Shown: positions 34,855 to 43,336, counted from the stretch's first letter. The stretch: 52,481 nucleotides of DNA from Lachnospiraceae bacterium (GCA_024695465.1 JAILID010000041.1:1-52481); one strand, 5' to 3'. Notes: a model not told the origin generated them from the sequence alone. Program-made: numbers and translations.

Positions 34855-35192
34855 TATTCCATCGAATCCAGGATCGGCCGCATCATGCCGACCGCCTCGT
34901 CCAGATCTTTTCTCCATTCCGGATTTCCGATATACCACATCTCCGTGACATAGCGGCGGATGCCGGCGTCCCAGCAGCCCTTAATGACTGCCGGAAAATC
35001 AACATGCCCGCTGCCGAAGGGCACCTCGCGGAAGACCCCCGGCACTGTCTCCTTCAGATGGGCCGCGAACATATGGCCCGCACCGGTCTTTATGTCATCC
35101 AGCACATTCTTTCCGTAAAGAAGCGCCGCGTTGGTTATATTTCCCATATCCGGATATACGCCAAGATACGGGCTGTTCACCTGACCTACTTT
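34854..35192 (-). pseudogene. C-terminal fragment of L-ribulose-5-phosphate 3-epimerase (UlaE-like)
   Basis: The last 112 or so residues read as the end of a UlaE/SgaU-type 3-epimerase: NSPYLGVYPDMGNITNA, then HLKETVPGVFREVPFGSGHVDF with the metal- and phosphate-binding residues, then a normal C-terminus. The expected first 170 or so residues are missing. Upstream of about 35192 the frame stays open but encodes acidic nonsense, antisense to a PTS gene. So this gene is 5'-truncated at a joint. The family converts L-ribulose-5-P to D-xylulose-5-P in ascorbate catabolism, which fits the neighbouring genes. Confidence 0.75.
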
Positions 35193-35876
35193 GTCGAGGC
35201 AGGCAACCTGACCGAGAGCACCAACTTCGTGTGGTGGTGCTTTGACAAGTCCCTCAACTTCGCCGTCTATCTGGCAATCCTGCAGCTCGGCGTCCGCACC
35301 TTCGTCACTGAGCTGACCGCTTCCTTCCAGGGTATCGCCGACAAGCTTCTTCCGTCCTCGATCCCGGGCGTCGACTGCGCAGTCTGCTTCGGTTTCGGCG
35401 ATTCCAACGCCGTCACCTTCGGCTTCCTTGCCGGTCTTGTGGGACAGATCCTCGCGATCATCATCCTCATCGTCGTCGGTTCTCCGACAATCATCATCTG
35501 CGGATTCGTTCCGGTCTTCTTCGACAACGCTACCATCGGCCTTGTCGCGAATGAGAAGGGCGGACTCAAGGCCTGCCTCATCATCCCGTTCATCTCCGGC
35601 CTTGTCCAGGTCTTCGGCGCGGCTCTTATCTCCGGCTGGGTCGGCCTTGCCAACTACGGCGGCTACCTCGGCATGTTCGACTGGGATACCGTATGGCCGC
35701 TCATGACCGTCGTCATGAAGTATCTGGGCTATGTCGGCGTCGCGATCGTCGTTGTGGCGCTTCTCGCCATCCCGCAGATCGAGTACCGCATGGATCCGGA
35801 AGGCTACTTCCTGATCACCGAGGACTACGACGCCTATGTCGAACACATTGAAAAGAAGAAAGCAGCTAAAGCCTGA
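35190..35876 (+). pseudogene. ulaA: C-terminal part of PTS ascorbate-type IIC permease (UlaA-like)
   Basis: From about 35200 the frame encodes a UlaA/SgaT-type IIC C-terminal half: AILQLGVRTFVTELTASFQG, then GVDCAVCFGFGDSNAVTFGF, then several membrane helices and the tail IEYRMDPEGYFLITEDYD. The first 200 or so residues are absent. Upstream of 35190 the open frame is antisense to the ulaE remnant and is not protein-like, so no valid start exists. An intact UlaA is about 450 residues. The IIB gene follows with normal spacing. Confidence 0.8.
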
Positions 35877-35949
35877 ATCTCATTAACGCTGCATCGCACA
35901 TCCGGGGCGGGCCTCATCCCGCCCCGATAAATGAAAGGAGTATAGTAAA

Positions 35950-36258
35950 ATGGCAAATCTCGACAACAAAAAACTGCTCGCCTGCTGCGCTAACGGCGCC
36001 GGTTCTTCCCTCATGATGGAGAAGGCCGTCGACAAGGTTCTCAAGAAGTACAACATCAAGGTCGCGGAGCTCCGCCACTGCCCGGTTTCCGAAGGCAAGT
36101 CCGCAGCCCGCAATTACGACGTGGTTCTCTGCGCCCGCACTTTCGCGAAGAATTTTGACGACGCCAAGGCGGCCGGCACTGTGATCATCCCCCTTAAGAA
36201 CGTTATGTCCGACAAGGAAATTGAAGCCGCTTTGAAAGAGAATGGCTTGATCGATTGA
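35950..36258 (+). CDS. ulaB: PTS ascorbate-type IIB component
   Basis: The protein is 102 aa. The phosphocysteine loop ACCANGAGSSLMM is at residues 11-23, with Cys13 the probable phosphorylated residue, and the fold-typical VAELRHCPVSEGKS follows. It passes phosphate from IIA to the incoming sugar on IIC. It has an excellent ribosome binding site (AAAGGAG) and follows the truncated IIC gene by 73 nt. No IIA gene is visible. It looks intact, although its partner IIC is broken. Confidence 0.9.
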   Translation: MANLDNKKLLACCANGAGSSLMMEKAVDKVLKKYNIKVAELRHCPVSEGKSAARNYDVVLCARTFAKNFDDAKAAGTVIIPLKNVMSDKEIEAALKENGLID

Positions 36259-36267
36259 TCTTTACCA

Positions 36268-36314
36268 GAAAAGGCCGGAACCCTGCGTGAAAACGCAAAG
36301 GTCCGGCCTTTTTT
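36268..36314 (+). terminator. Terminator after ulaB
   Basis: AAAAGGCCGGA pairs with TCCGGCCTTTT, with an inner TGCGT-GAAA-ACGCA hairpin and a T-run. Confidence 0.85.
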
Positions 36315-36337
36315 ATCCCCGGACATTCATCCGCTAT

Positions 36338-36365
36338 TGCGATTTTTTCCGTAAAGGGTTATACT
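36338..36365 (+). promoter_or_regulatory. Promoter of the DeoR-fusion gene
   Basis: TTGCGA (36338-36343) and TATACT (36360-36365) have a 16-nt spacer, 36 nt before the ATG at 36402. Confidence 0.6.
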
Positions 36366-36401
36366 TACATTATTGGATAAAATGTGAGGAAAATGCCTTT
36401 T

Positions 36402-37322
36402 ATGAAAAACTCAAAAGAAAGCGTCCTTCGAAGGCAGCTCGATATCCTGAACGTAATCCGCGAGCAGGGCGAGGTTACCGTTGAAAAGCTTTCCGATCTT
36501 TTTAACATCTCTGTCATCACGATTCGCAGGGACCTGGAAGTCCTGGAACAGCAAAACCTGATAACAAGAGTACACGGCGGAGCGATTTCCATGGAACGGG
36601 GAGGCACCGTGTACGGCGACGTCATCGATTGCCGGCAGGTCGTAAAGAAAGATAAGAAAGGCCGCGAGACCTATAATTTCTATAATGTAACCGTAGAATT
36701 CACCAACCCGGACAACCAGCACCGGGAACGGCACGCCGTCAAGATGCCTTCCGAATTTGCCCTGGGCCAGCAGGTCGAAGTCCTGCGGGACAAAAGCCAG
36801 GGCACCTACGGGATCCTGGAATCGGAAACTCAATTCGTCATCAATCCCTGGGAGATGATGGTCGGCGGCGCCCTTCTCATCCTGCTGGCCCTCTTCACCA
36901 ACCAGGGGAAAGAAGTTCCCGCCATGGCCTGCCTGTCCCTTGTACTTGCGGGAGCAGGAGCCGCCCTTATCTGGGATTATGTTTCCCTCAAAAAGAAAAA
37001 CCTGCTGCCCGTCGAGGGCGAGATCATTCGTCTCCATACCCGGCAGCTTTCCAGAAACACAAAGATCATAAAAGGAGACAAATTCACCTACTACCCGGTC
37101 GTAAAATACACGGTTGACGGAAGAGAGAATATCCGGCGGTGCAGCATCAACTCCGGAAATGAAAATTCCTTCAGGATCGGGGATCCTTTCACGCTCTATT
37201 ACGACAGGACGACAAGGACAGCCTTCGAGCGGAACGCCCGTCCGGCCTATCTGATCGCCGGCCTGGTCATTCTGGCCGTCGGTCTTCTGGCCGGAGTCAG
37301 CATACTCTCCGTCGTCCTCTGA
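36402..37322 (+). CDS. DeoR-type HTH fused to a DUF3592-like membrane protein
   Basis: The protein is 306 aa from the ATG at 36402 (GAGGA about 11 nt upstream; GTG at 36384 is possible). Residues 1-68 are a typical DeoR N-terminus: RRQLDILNVIREQGEVTVEK, then VITIRRDLEVLEQQNLITRVHGG. The DeoR sugar-phosphate sensor domain is missing. Instead, from about residue 70 there are DUF3592-like extracytoplasmic modules (YGDVIDCRQVVKKDKKGRET; later YYPVVKYTVDGRE and IGDPFTLYYDR) around three membrane helices. A DNA-binding head directly joined to such a protein is unexpected. It may be a recombination joint near 36605, or a membrane-bound regulator. Confidence 0.7.
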   Translation: MKNSKESVLRRQLDILNVIREQGEVTVEKLSDLFNISVITIRRDLEVLEQQNLITRVHGGAISMERGGTVYGDVIDCRQVVKKDKKGRETYNFYNVTVEFTNPDNQHRERHAVKMPSEFALGQQVEVLRDKSQGTYGILESETQFVINPWEMMVGGALLILLALFTNQGKEVPAMACLSLVLAGAGAALIWDYVSLKKKNLLPVEGEIIRLHTRQLSRNTKIIKGDKFTYYPVVKYTVDGRENIRRCSINSGNENSFRIGDPFTLYYDRTTRTAFERNARPAYLIAGLVILAVGLLAGVSILSVVL

Positions 37323-37460
37323 ACCGGCAGACAGCCGAAACGAAAGACTTCGTTCCGGCAGCTTCTCTTGTCCGCCTTCTTCTATCGAAAAGCTGACGCC
37401 GCTTTCCCCAAAGCGCGTTATCTTGGCACTATCAACAAATCCAATACAAGGAGAATCATC

Positions 37461-38165
37461 ATGCTTGAGAAACTAAAAGAAAGGGTTTATGAGGCCAACA
37501 TGCTCCTGCCCAAGTACGAACTTGTCACTTTTACCTGGGGCAATGTCTCTGAGATTGACCGGGAGAGCGGAATCTTTGCCATCAAGCCGAGCGGCGTGGA
37601 TTACGATCTCTTAAAACCGGAAGACATGGTCCTCGTTGACCTGAATGGCAACGTTATGGAGGGTCACTTAAGACCCTCGTCCGACACGGCGACCCACGTA
37701 GAGCTCTACAAGGCCTTCCCGAACATTGGCGGCGTGGTTCACACCCACTCTTCCTACGCGACCAGCTGGGCCCAGTCCGGCCGCGACATCCCCTGCTACG
37801 GCACGACCCATGCGGACTACTATTACGGCCCCGTTCCCTGCCTCCGCTGCCTGACTGCTGAAGAAATCGACGCAGGCTACGAGGAGAACACCGGCCATCT
37901 GATCGTCAATGAATTCGCCCGTCTCGGAATCGACTACGAAGCTGTTTCCGCAACGCTCTGCAAGAACCACGGCCCGTTCTGCTGGGGGAAAAACGGCGTG
38001 GATGCGGTTCACTCCGCAGTCGTCCTCGAGGAGGTCGCCAAGATGGCGTTCCGCTGCGAGCTGATCAACCCGAAGGTCGCTCCGGCTCCGCAGTTCCTTC
38101 AGGACAAGCATTATTACAGGAAACATGGCGCAAACGCTTATTATGGCCAGGGAGGTGCAAAGTGA
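37461..38165 (+). CDS. L-ribulose-5-phosphate 4-epimerase (UlaF/AraD)
   Basis: The protein is 234 aa, class II aldolase fold. Zinc ligands are visible as VVHTHSSYA (His94, His96) and NHGPF (His170), with the phosphate-binding GNVS and SSDTATH motifs. It converts L-ribulose-5-P to D-xylulose-5-P, the exit step of ascorbate or arabinose catabolism. AAGGAGA precedes the ATG at 37461; the longer ORF reading is rejected. The stop overlaps the GTG start of the next gene (GTGA). It is the first gene of a tightly overlapping set of four. Confidence 0.93.
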   Translation: MLEKLKERVYEANMLLPKYELVTFTWGNVSEIDRESGIFAIKPSGVDYDLLKPEDMVLVDLNGNVMEGHLRPSSDTATHVELYKAFPNIGGVVHTHSSYATSWAQSGRDIPCYGTTHADYYYGPVPCLRCLTAEEIDAGYEENTGHLIVNEFARLGIDYEAVSATLCKNHGPFCWGKNGVDAVHSAVVLEEVAKMAFRCELINPKVAPAPQFLQDKHYYRKHGANAYYGQGGAK

Positions 38166-38992
38166 ACAACAAAGAACTCATGCAGCATGCCAATGAAGTG
38201 CGCAAGATGATCATCATCGGCACGCACTCCGCAAAAGCAGGACATCCGGGCGGATCTCTCTCCGCAGCGGACATCTTCACATTCCTCTATTTTGAGGAAA
38301 TGAACATCGACCCGGCTGAGCCGGCAAAGCCGGACCGCGACCGCTTCGTCCTCTCCAAGGGCCACACCGCACCGGGTCTCTACGGCGCGATGGCCGAAAG
38401 GGGCTATTTCCCGAAGGAAGAGATCCCGACGCTCCGCCACACCGGCGCCCGTCTGCAGGGACATCCCTCCATCCAGTACCTGCCGGGCCTCGATATGTCC
38501 TCGGGTTCCCTGGGCCAGGGCATCTCCGCAGCCTGCGGCATGGCTCTCGGCGCCAAGCTCCAGAACAAGGATTACCGCGTCTACACGCTCCTCGGAGACG
38601 GCGAGCTTGAAGAGGGTCAGGTCTGGGAAGCCGCGATGTTCGCAGGCGCCAAGAAGCTTGACAACCTTGTCGTCATTGTCGACAACAACAACCTGCAGAT
38701 CGACGGACCGATCAGCGAAGTCAACAACCCCTACCCGATCGACAAAAAGTTCGAAGCATTCAATTTCCATGTCATCAACATCAACGGCAACGACTTTGAC
38801 GAGATCCGCGCGGCCATGAAGGAAGCGCGCGAGACCAAGGGCATGCCCACCTGCATCGTCGCCCACACCTTAAAGGGCAAGGGCGTCTCCTTCATGGAGA
38901 ATCAGGTTGCATGGCACGGCGTCGCTCCGAACGATGAGCAGTTTGAGATCGCTATGAAAGATCTGGAAAGGATCGGTGAAGAAATTGGCTGA
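38162..38992 (+). CDS. Transketolase, N-terminal subunit
   Basis: The protein is 276 aa and starts with GTG at 38162, overlapping the 4-epimerase stop, with GGAGG upstream. It has the thiamine-diphosphate region GHPGGSLSAADI, SKGHTAPGLY and the TPP/Mg motif GDGELEEGQVWEA (145-157) with NNNLQ. It pairs with the next gene to form the split transketolase common in Bacillota and archaea. The enzyme moves two-carbon units from xylulose-5-P in the non-oxidative pentose phosphate pathway, the natural sink for the product of the upstream epimerase. Confidence 0.95.
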   Translation: MNNKELMQHANEVRKMIIIGTHSAKAGHPGGSLSAADIFTFLYFEEMNIDPAEPAKPDRDRFVLSKGHTAPGLYGAMAERGYFPKEEIPTLRHTGARLQGHPSIQYLPGLDMSSGSLGQGISAACGMALGAKLQNKDYRVYTLLGDGELEEGQVWEAAMFAGAKKLDNLVVIVDNNNLQIDGPISEVNNPYPIDKKFEAFNFHVININGNDFDEIRAAMKEARETKGMPTCIVAHTLKGKGVSFMENQVAWHGVAPNDEQFEIAMKDLERIGEEIG

Positions 38993-39926
38993 CGTTAAGA
39001 AAATCGCAACAAGACAGAGCTACGGCGAGTCCCTCCGTGACCTTGCCGAAGAATATCCGAATCTGGTCGTTCTCGATGCAGACCTCTCCAACGCGACCAA
39101 GACCGGAACCTTCAAGAAGGTCTATCCGGATCGCTTCATCAACTGCGGCATCGCCGAGTCCAACATGATGAGCATCGCGGCAGGCCTCTCCACCACCGGC
39201 CTGATCCCGTTCGCTTCCACATTCGCCATGTTCGCTTCCGGCCGCGCTTACGAGCAGGTCAGGAACTCCATCGGCTATCCGCACTTAAACGTCAAGATCG
39301 GCGCGACCCACGCCGGCATCTCCGTCGGTGAGGACGGCGCCTCCCATCAGTGCCTTGAGGATCTTGCCCTCATGCGCATGATCCCGGGCATGGTCGTTAT
39401 GTGCCCTGCTGACGATACCGAAGCCAGGATGGCCATCAGGGCCGCGCTCGACTACGTCGGCCCGGTCTACATCCGTTTCGGCCGCGCGGCTGTCCCGGTC
39501 GTATTTGACGAGAATTACAAATTCGAGATCGGCAAGGGCGCGATTCTCCGCGAAGGCACGGACGTCACCCTGGTCGCCAACGGTCTCTGCGTCGCTTCCG
39601 CTCTCGAGGCAGCTGATAAGCTCGCCGCGGACGGCATCAGCGCCGAAATCATCAACATCTGCACGATCAAGCCGCTCGACGACGATCTCATCGTCGCTTC
39701 CGCCAGGAAGACCGGCAAGGTTGTGACGGCTGAAGAGCACAGCATCCTGGGCGGCCTTGGCGGCGCGGTTGCCGAGTGCCTCGCCGAGAAGTGCCCGACC
39801 CCGATGTACCGCATCGGCGTCCGCGACCGCTTCGGCGAGTCCGGTCCCGCAGCCGAGCTGCTCCACAAGTACATGCTGGACGGCGAAGGCGTCTACAAGC
39901 AGGTAAAGGAGTTTGTGACAAAATGA
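38976..39926 (+). CDS. Transketolase, C-terminal subunit
   Basis: The protein is 316 aa and starts with GTG at 38976, overlapping the previous gene by 17 nt. It carries the pyrimidine-binding domain (LVVLDADLSNATKTG, NCGIAESNMMSIAAGL with the catalytic Glu) and the C-terminal transketolase domain (EEHSILGGLGGAVAE). It completes the split enzyme. Its stop overlaps the rpe ATG (ATGA). The four gene borders with 4- to 17-nt overlaps suggest strict co-translation. Confidence 0.95.
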   Translation: MKKLADVKKIATRQSYGESLRDLAEEYPNLVVLDADLSNATKTGTFKKVYPDRFINCGIAESNMMSIAAGLSTTGLIPFASTFAMFASGRAYEQVRNSIGYPHLNVKIGATHAGISVGEDGASHQCLEDLALMRMIPGMVVMCPADDTEARMAIRAALDYVGPVYIRFGRAAVPVVFDENYKFEIGKGAILREGTDVTLVANGLCVASALEAADKLAADGISAEIINICTIKPLDDDLIVASARKTGKVVTAEEHSILGGLGGAVAECLAEKCPTPMYRIGVRDRFGESGPAAELLHKYMLDGEGVYKQVKEFVTK

Positions 39927-40591
39927 TTAAACTCGCTCCGTCTATCCTTTCCGCCGATTTCAACATTCTGGGAGACCAGATGGCGGAAACGAAGCGGGCC
40001 GGCGCGGCGTGGGCTCACTTTGACGTCATGGACGGCAGTTTCGTTCCGCAGATCTCCTTCGGAAATCCTGTTCTGAAGTCTGTCAGGAAAAATACAGACC
40101 TCTTTCTCGACGTCCATCTCATGGTCGTGAATCCGGAACGAAAGATCCGCTCCTTCGCCGATTCCGGCGCGGACATGATCACGTTCCACTACGAGGCGAC
40201 CGACGATCCGGGCGCCTGTATCGCGGCCATCGAGGAGACCGGCAAGAAGGTCGGGATGGCCATCAAGCCGGGAACGCCGGTGGAGGTCATCGAGCCTTTT
40301 ATTCACCGCCTCGACATGCTTCTCGTCATGACGGTCGAGCCAGGCTTCGGAGGCCAGAAATACATTCCGGCCTCGACCGGACGCATCGCGAAAGCCCGGA
40401 AGATGTTCGAGGAGTGCGGCCTTGACACCGACATCGAAGTCGACGGCGGTATCAAAATGGACAATGTGGACGTTGTCCTTAACGCCGGCGCGACCGTCAT
40501 CGTCGCGGGCTCGGCAGTCTACTCGGGCAACGTCTTCGAAAACACAAAAGCCTTTGTCGATCACTTCAGTGCATGGAATAAAAAAAATTAA
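39923..40591 (+). CDS. rpe: Ribulose-phosphate 3-epimerase
   Basis: The protein is 222 aa from the ATG at 39923. It has the family start LAPSILSADF, the metal/catalytic region HFDVMDGSFVPQISFG, VHLMV, the hinge MTVEPGFGGQKY and VDGGI. It interconverts D-ribulose-5-P and D-xylulose-5-P and so links the pentulose products of this operon to ribose-5-P for transketolase. A longer in-frame ORF to the left is a shadow inside the transketolase gene. Confidence 0.95.
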   Translation: MIKLAPSILSADFNILGDQMAETKRAGAAWAHFDVMDGSFVPQISFGNPVLKSVRKNTDLFLDVHLMVVNPERKIRSFADSGADMITFHYEATDDPGACIAAIEETGKKVGMAIKPGTPVEVIEPFIHRLDMLLVMTVEPGFGGQKYIPASTGRIAKARKMFEECGLDTDIEVDGGIKMDNVDVVLNAGATVIVAGSAVYSGNVFENTKAFVDHFSAWNKKN

Positions 40592-40597
40592 AACGCA

Positions 40598-40645
40598 AAA
40601 AACGGGAGGGGATCTCTATAAAAGAGATATCCCTCCCGTTTCTTT
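40598..40645 (+). terminator. Terminator after rpe
   Basis: AAACGGGAGGG pairs with CCCTCCCGTTT with an inner imperfect stem (ATCTCT/AGAGAT) and is followed by CTTT. Confidence 0.75.
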
Positions 40646-40663
40646 AACGGACACGGTTCAGAT

Positions 40664-41317
40664 TCATTCCTCGCTCTCTGCCAGATCCTCAAAAAAGACC
40701 GGATAGCGGGCCGAAAGCTCCTCCAGCAGCGCGCAGGCCAGCTCCCGGAACTGGGGATGGGCAGCCTTAGCGGTTCTGAGTCTCAAAAGATTCCTCCAGC
40801 TGCGGATATCCAGCGTGGCCGCAACCTCCGTCTTCAGCGAATTAGGAAGCACGCTCCTGGCTTCCTGAGGGGAAGCCCCCAGCGCAAGGAGTTCAAAATA
40901 CTTTTTCTCGGCATATTCCATAGCCTCCTGCCAGACCAGGAACTTCTTTCGATCCGTTTCGTCCTCAAGATTATATTCAAAACCTGTCGCAATGTCGATG
41001 CAGCTGATCTGGTTCCCATATTTATCCTTGGAATAATTGCAGTAACGGGTGCTTTCCTGCGAATAGCTGGCAATCCGGTGGCGCACCAGCTCATGGGAAA
41101 CTCCCCGGTCACAGATGAACTTCACGGTAATGCTTCCGTGTTCGATCACGGACTCATGCCCCCTCTTTACGATGTTTCCGATAAAGCGTTCCGCCGACCC
41201 CTCCGCAATCTTGTCCTCGCTCTTGTAGCAGACCCGGCCGATATACTCGATCTTTTTTAACAGTTCCTGATAATCCGGCGGATCGATCAGTTCAAACCGC
41301 GCTTTCTCAAGTATCAT
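40664..41317 (-). CDS. thyX: FAD-dependent thymidylate synthase
   Basis: The protein is 217 aa. The ThyX signature RHRxxSxxxxSxR is present as RHRIASYSQESTR (residues 79-91), with EHGSITVKF before it and the C-terminal arginine-rich RSWRNLLRLRT. It makes dTMP from dUMP with FAD, methylenetetrahydrofolate and NADPH. It is convergent with rpe. Confidence 0.95.
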   Translation of the reverse strand: MILEKARFELIDPPDYQELLKKIEYIGRVCYKSEDKIAEGSAERFIGNIVKRGHESVIEHGSITVKFICDRGVSHELVRHRIASYSQESTRYCNYSKDKYGNQISCIDIATGFEYNLEDETDRKKFLVWQEAMEYAEKKYFELLALGASPQEARSVLPNSLKTEVAATLDIRSWRNLLRLRTAKAAHPQFRELACALLEELSARYPVFFEDLAESEE

Positions 41318-41464
41318 ATGTCACCTCCAAAATTATTTTTCCGACCTTTCTTGTCGATCACTGCCGGCTCCCCGAACCGCCCGGGAGAGAAGTCTTAGCC
41401 CGAAGTCCATCTGCCTGCGGATCCGAGAGCCGCTCCTTAATGCCGAAAGGACCCTGCGAAAGGA

Positions 41465-41986
41465 TCACAGCCACTCGACCCGTCCGCTCTTAATGTCATA
41501 GATGGCGCCGACAGCCTTCACATCCTGCATCTCCGGATGCTCCGCGAACTCCCTTTTGATCCGCTCCACCCCGTGCAGGACATTCAGGCGGCTGGCCCTG
41601 TCCGGCTCTCTCTCCAAGCCTGCTGCCGCCAGGATGTCATCCGTGATATAAGAGATATAGCCGCTGGTATGGCCGCTGAGCGCCGCGTTCACGGCCCCGC
41701 AGCCAGTGTGGCCGAGCATCACGATCAGCTTGCATTCCAGATGCGCGGCGGCGTATTCAATACTTCCGAGCTGATGATTGTCCAGGACATTTCCGGCAAC
41801 CCGGATCACGAAAAGATCTCCCAGGGCCGCATCAAAGATGTGCTCGGGAATGACGCGGGAATCCGAGCAGCAGATGATGATCGCATAGGGATTCTGTCCG
41901 TTTTCAGCCGTATCCATGCGGCGGGAAGCATCCGAATGCGACACATAGCGCTCATTTCCTTCTTTTAATTTGTCAAGCAGATTCAT
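41465..41986 (-). CDS. Beta-class carbonic anhydrase
   Basis: The protein is 173 aa, the short beta-class form. The zinc ligands Cys40, His93 and Cys96 and the Asp42-Arg44 dyad are intact (CCSDSRV, LGHTGCGAV). It interconverts CO2 and bicarbonate. GGGAGG lies upstream within the end of a candidate 50-aa ORF whose stop overlaps this ATG (ATGA), so it appears translated from the same message as the reverse transcriptase. Confidence 0.93.
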   Translation of the reverse strand: MNLLDKLKEGNERYVSHSDASRRMDTAENGQNPYAIIICCSDSRVIPEHIFDAALGDLFVIRVAGNVLDNHQLGSIEYAAAHLECKLIVMLGHTGCGAVNAALSGHTSGYISYITDDILAAAGLEREPDRASRLNVLHGVERIKREFAEHPEMQDVKAVGAIYDIKSGRVEWL

Positions 41987-42135
41987 GTTTTCCTCCCTTC
42001 CATTGCCTTTAAAATCTCATCCCGCAGAGCCCGCGTATAAATTTGCTTCAGTCTCAGCTGAACACTCCATACCCGATCCCTCTGCAGAGCCTGGCAGTGT
42101 CTTTCATTCAGCAGGCCGAAGTTTTTCCCCTGCAT
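41983..42135 (-). CDS. Candidate small protein between reverse transcriptase and carbonic anhydrase
   Basis: This is a 50-aa ORF (starts MQGKNFGLLNERHCQALQRD, ends ILKAMEGRKT). It overlaps the 3' end of the reverse transcriptase gene by 32 nt in another frame and ends in an ATGA overlap with the carbonic anhydrase gene. It is basic and probably helical. It lacks a clear ribosome binding site and would depend on coupling to the upstream gene. It could instead be a +1-frame extension of the reverse transcriptase. No family is recognised. Confidence 0.45.
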   Translation of the reverse strand: MQGKNFGLLNERHCQALQRDRVWSVQLRLKQIYTRALRDEILKAMEGRKT

Positions 42136-43315
42136 AGTATTCATGTACCAGGCTCCGATAGCCCAGCCTCTTCAAGTTCTCATAGCGAACCAGGTAGCGG
42201 CTCTTTGTCCGGCTCCCGCTCACCAGATAGCGAAGGCAGTCCTGCGCATAGAGATCGATCTCATGCAGGCTCTCCGTCGTGTTGATCATTGAAAAAAACC
42301 AGCCGCTCCAGCAAAGATCCCGGTCGCAGGAGCTCTCCAGCAGCTTCCGGTTGAATATCCGGATAAAAGCTTTCGCCGCCTTCTCCCCTTCAACCCCGTT
42401 CCTGAGCCGCCAGCGGAGAAGAGAGCGGGCCTTTCTTCTCATTTTCTTCTTGAGCTTCACGACTGAAGCGGGCGCGATATCCGTAACGCCCTTGCGCCAG
42501 ATGAAGCCCAGGAACACGAAGCCCTCCTCCGGCCCATGAACAGCCTCCTTGTCCGGGTTCACCGTAAGCCCCCGTCCCTCAAGAAACTTCCGGATCTCAG
42601 CCGCGCCCGCCTCCGCCTCCTCCCGGGAAGGCGTAAACAGAATGATGTCATCCGAATAGCGGGCGTAAGGGATCTGCCTTGCCCAAAAAAACATATCCAA
42701 TTCCCGAAGGTAGAGATTCGCGAAGAAGGATGCCAGCGGACACCCGGCCATAATTCCTTTCTCCTCCCGAATTTCCTTCCCATCGCTTAAGACCCGCTCT
42801 TCCAGAAGCAGTCTGCTTAAAAATGAAAAGAGCTCCGGATCGTCCGCCAGCGCCTTTTCAAGAATCGGCAGGAAGCGATCAAGCGGAATCGAATTAAAAT
42901 AATTGCTGATATCCGTCTTATAGGAATACATGCCGCCTATACCCGGCAGTCTTCTGAGATACTTCACCGCGTCCTTGGCGCTGCGCCCGGCCCGGAAGGA
43001 ATAGAGATTATCCGTAAAGAGTCCGTCATATTTCCGGATGAGAAGGTAGGTCAAAAGCTTTAGGACCCGGTTTTCATTTTCCGGAAAAATATAGACGGTC
43101 CGCTTTTTCTCCGTCCCCTGTTTCTGCAGGACCTTCTTCATCGGAAGCGGAAAAGCTCCTCCGTCCCGGATCCGCTCTGCAGCCGGAAGATAGGCTTCCG
43201 CATCGATAAATCCGCGCAGCTCCCCGGCGTCTTTGGCCGGATAAGCCAGGGAAATCTTATACTCGTAATACTTCTCCCAGCACTCCGGCTGAGAAAGCTG
43301 GAAAAGCAGCGACAT
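42104..43315 (-). CDS. Stand-alone reverse transcriptase (RNA-directed DNA polymerase)
   Basis: The protein is 403 aa. Reverse transcriptase motifs are in order: NLYSFRAGRSAKDAV (about 103-117), the first catalytic Asp in YKTDISNYFNSIP (Asp135), the motif-B-like GIMAGCPLASFFANLYL (187-203), the catalytic YSDD (220-223) and FVFLGF (266-271). A basic helical region of 120 residues follows. There is no HNH endonuclease and no group II intron domain V nearby. Motif B lacks the usual PQG, which sets it apart from group II intron and retron enzymes. It lies directly after a structured spacer (43337-43510). Confidence 0.85.
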   Translation of the reverse strand: MSLLFQLSQPECWEKYYEYKISLAYPAKDAGELRGFIDAEAYLPAAERIRDGGAFPLPMKKVLQKQGTEKKRTVYIFPENENRVLKLLTYLLIRKYDGLFTDNLYSFRAGRSAKDAVKYLRRLPGIGGMYSYKTDISNYFNSIPLDRFLPILEKALADDPELFSFLSRLLLEERVLSDGKEIREEKGIMAGCPLASFFANLYLRELDMFFWARQIPYARYSDDIILFTPSREEAEAGAAEIRKFLEGRGLTVNPDKEAVHGPEEGFVFLGFIWRKGVTDIAPASVVKLKKKMRRKARSLLRWRLRNGVEGEKAAKAFIRIFNRKLLESSCDRDLCWSGWFFSMINTTESLHEIDLYAQDCLRYLVSGSRTKSRYLVRYENLKRLGYRSLVHEYYAGEKLRPAE

Positions 43316-43336
43316 CAGCGCCTCCCGGGATCTTTA

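Noticed and set aside
42000..42104. Group II intron domain V downstream of the reverse transcriptase
   Set aside because: No AGC catalytic triad hairpin or typical 3' intron end is visible; the region reads as the 50-aa ORF.
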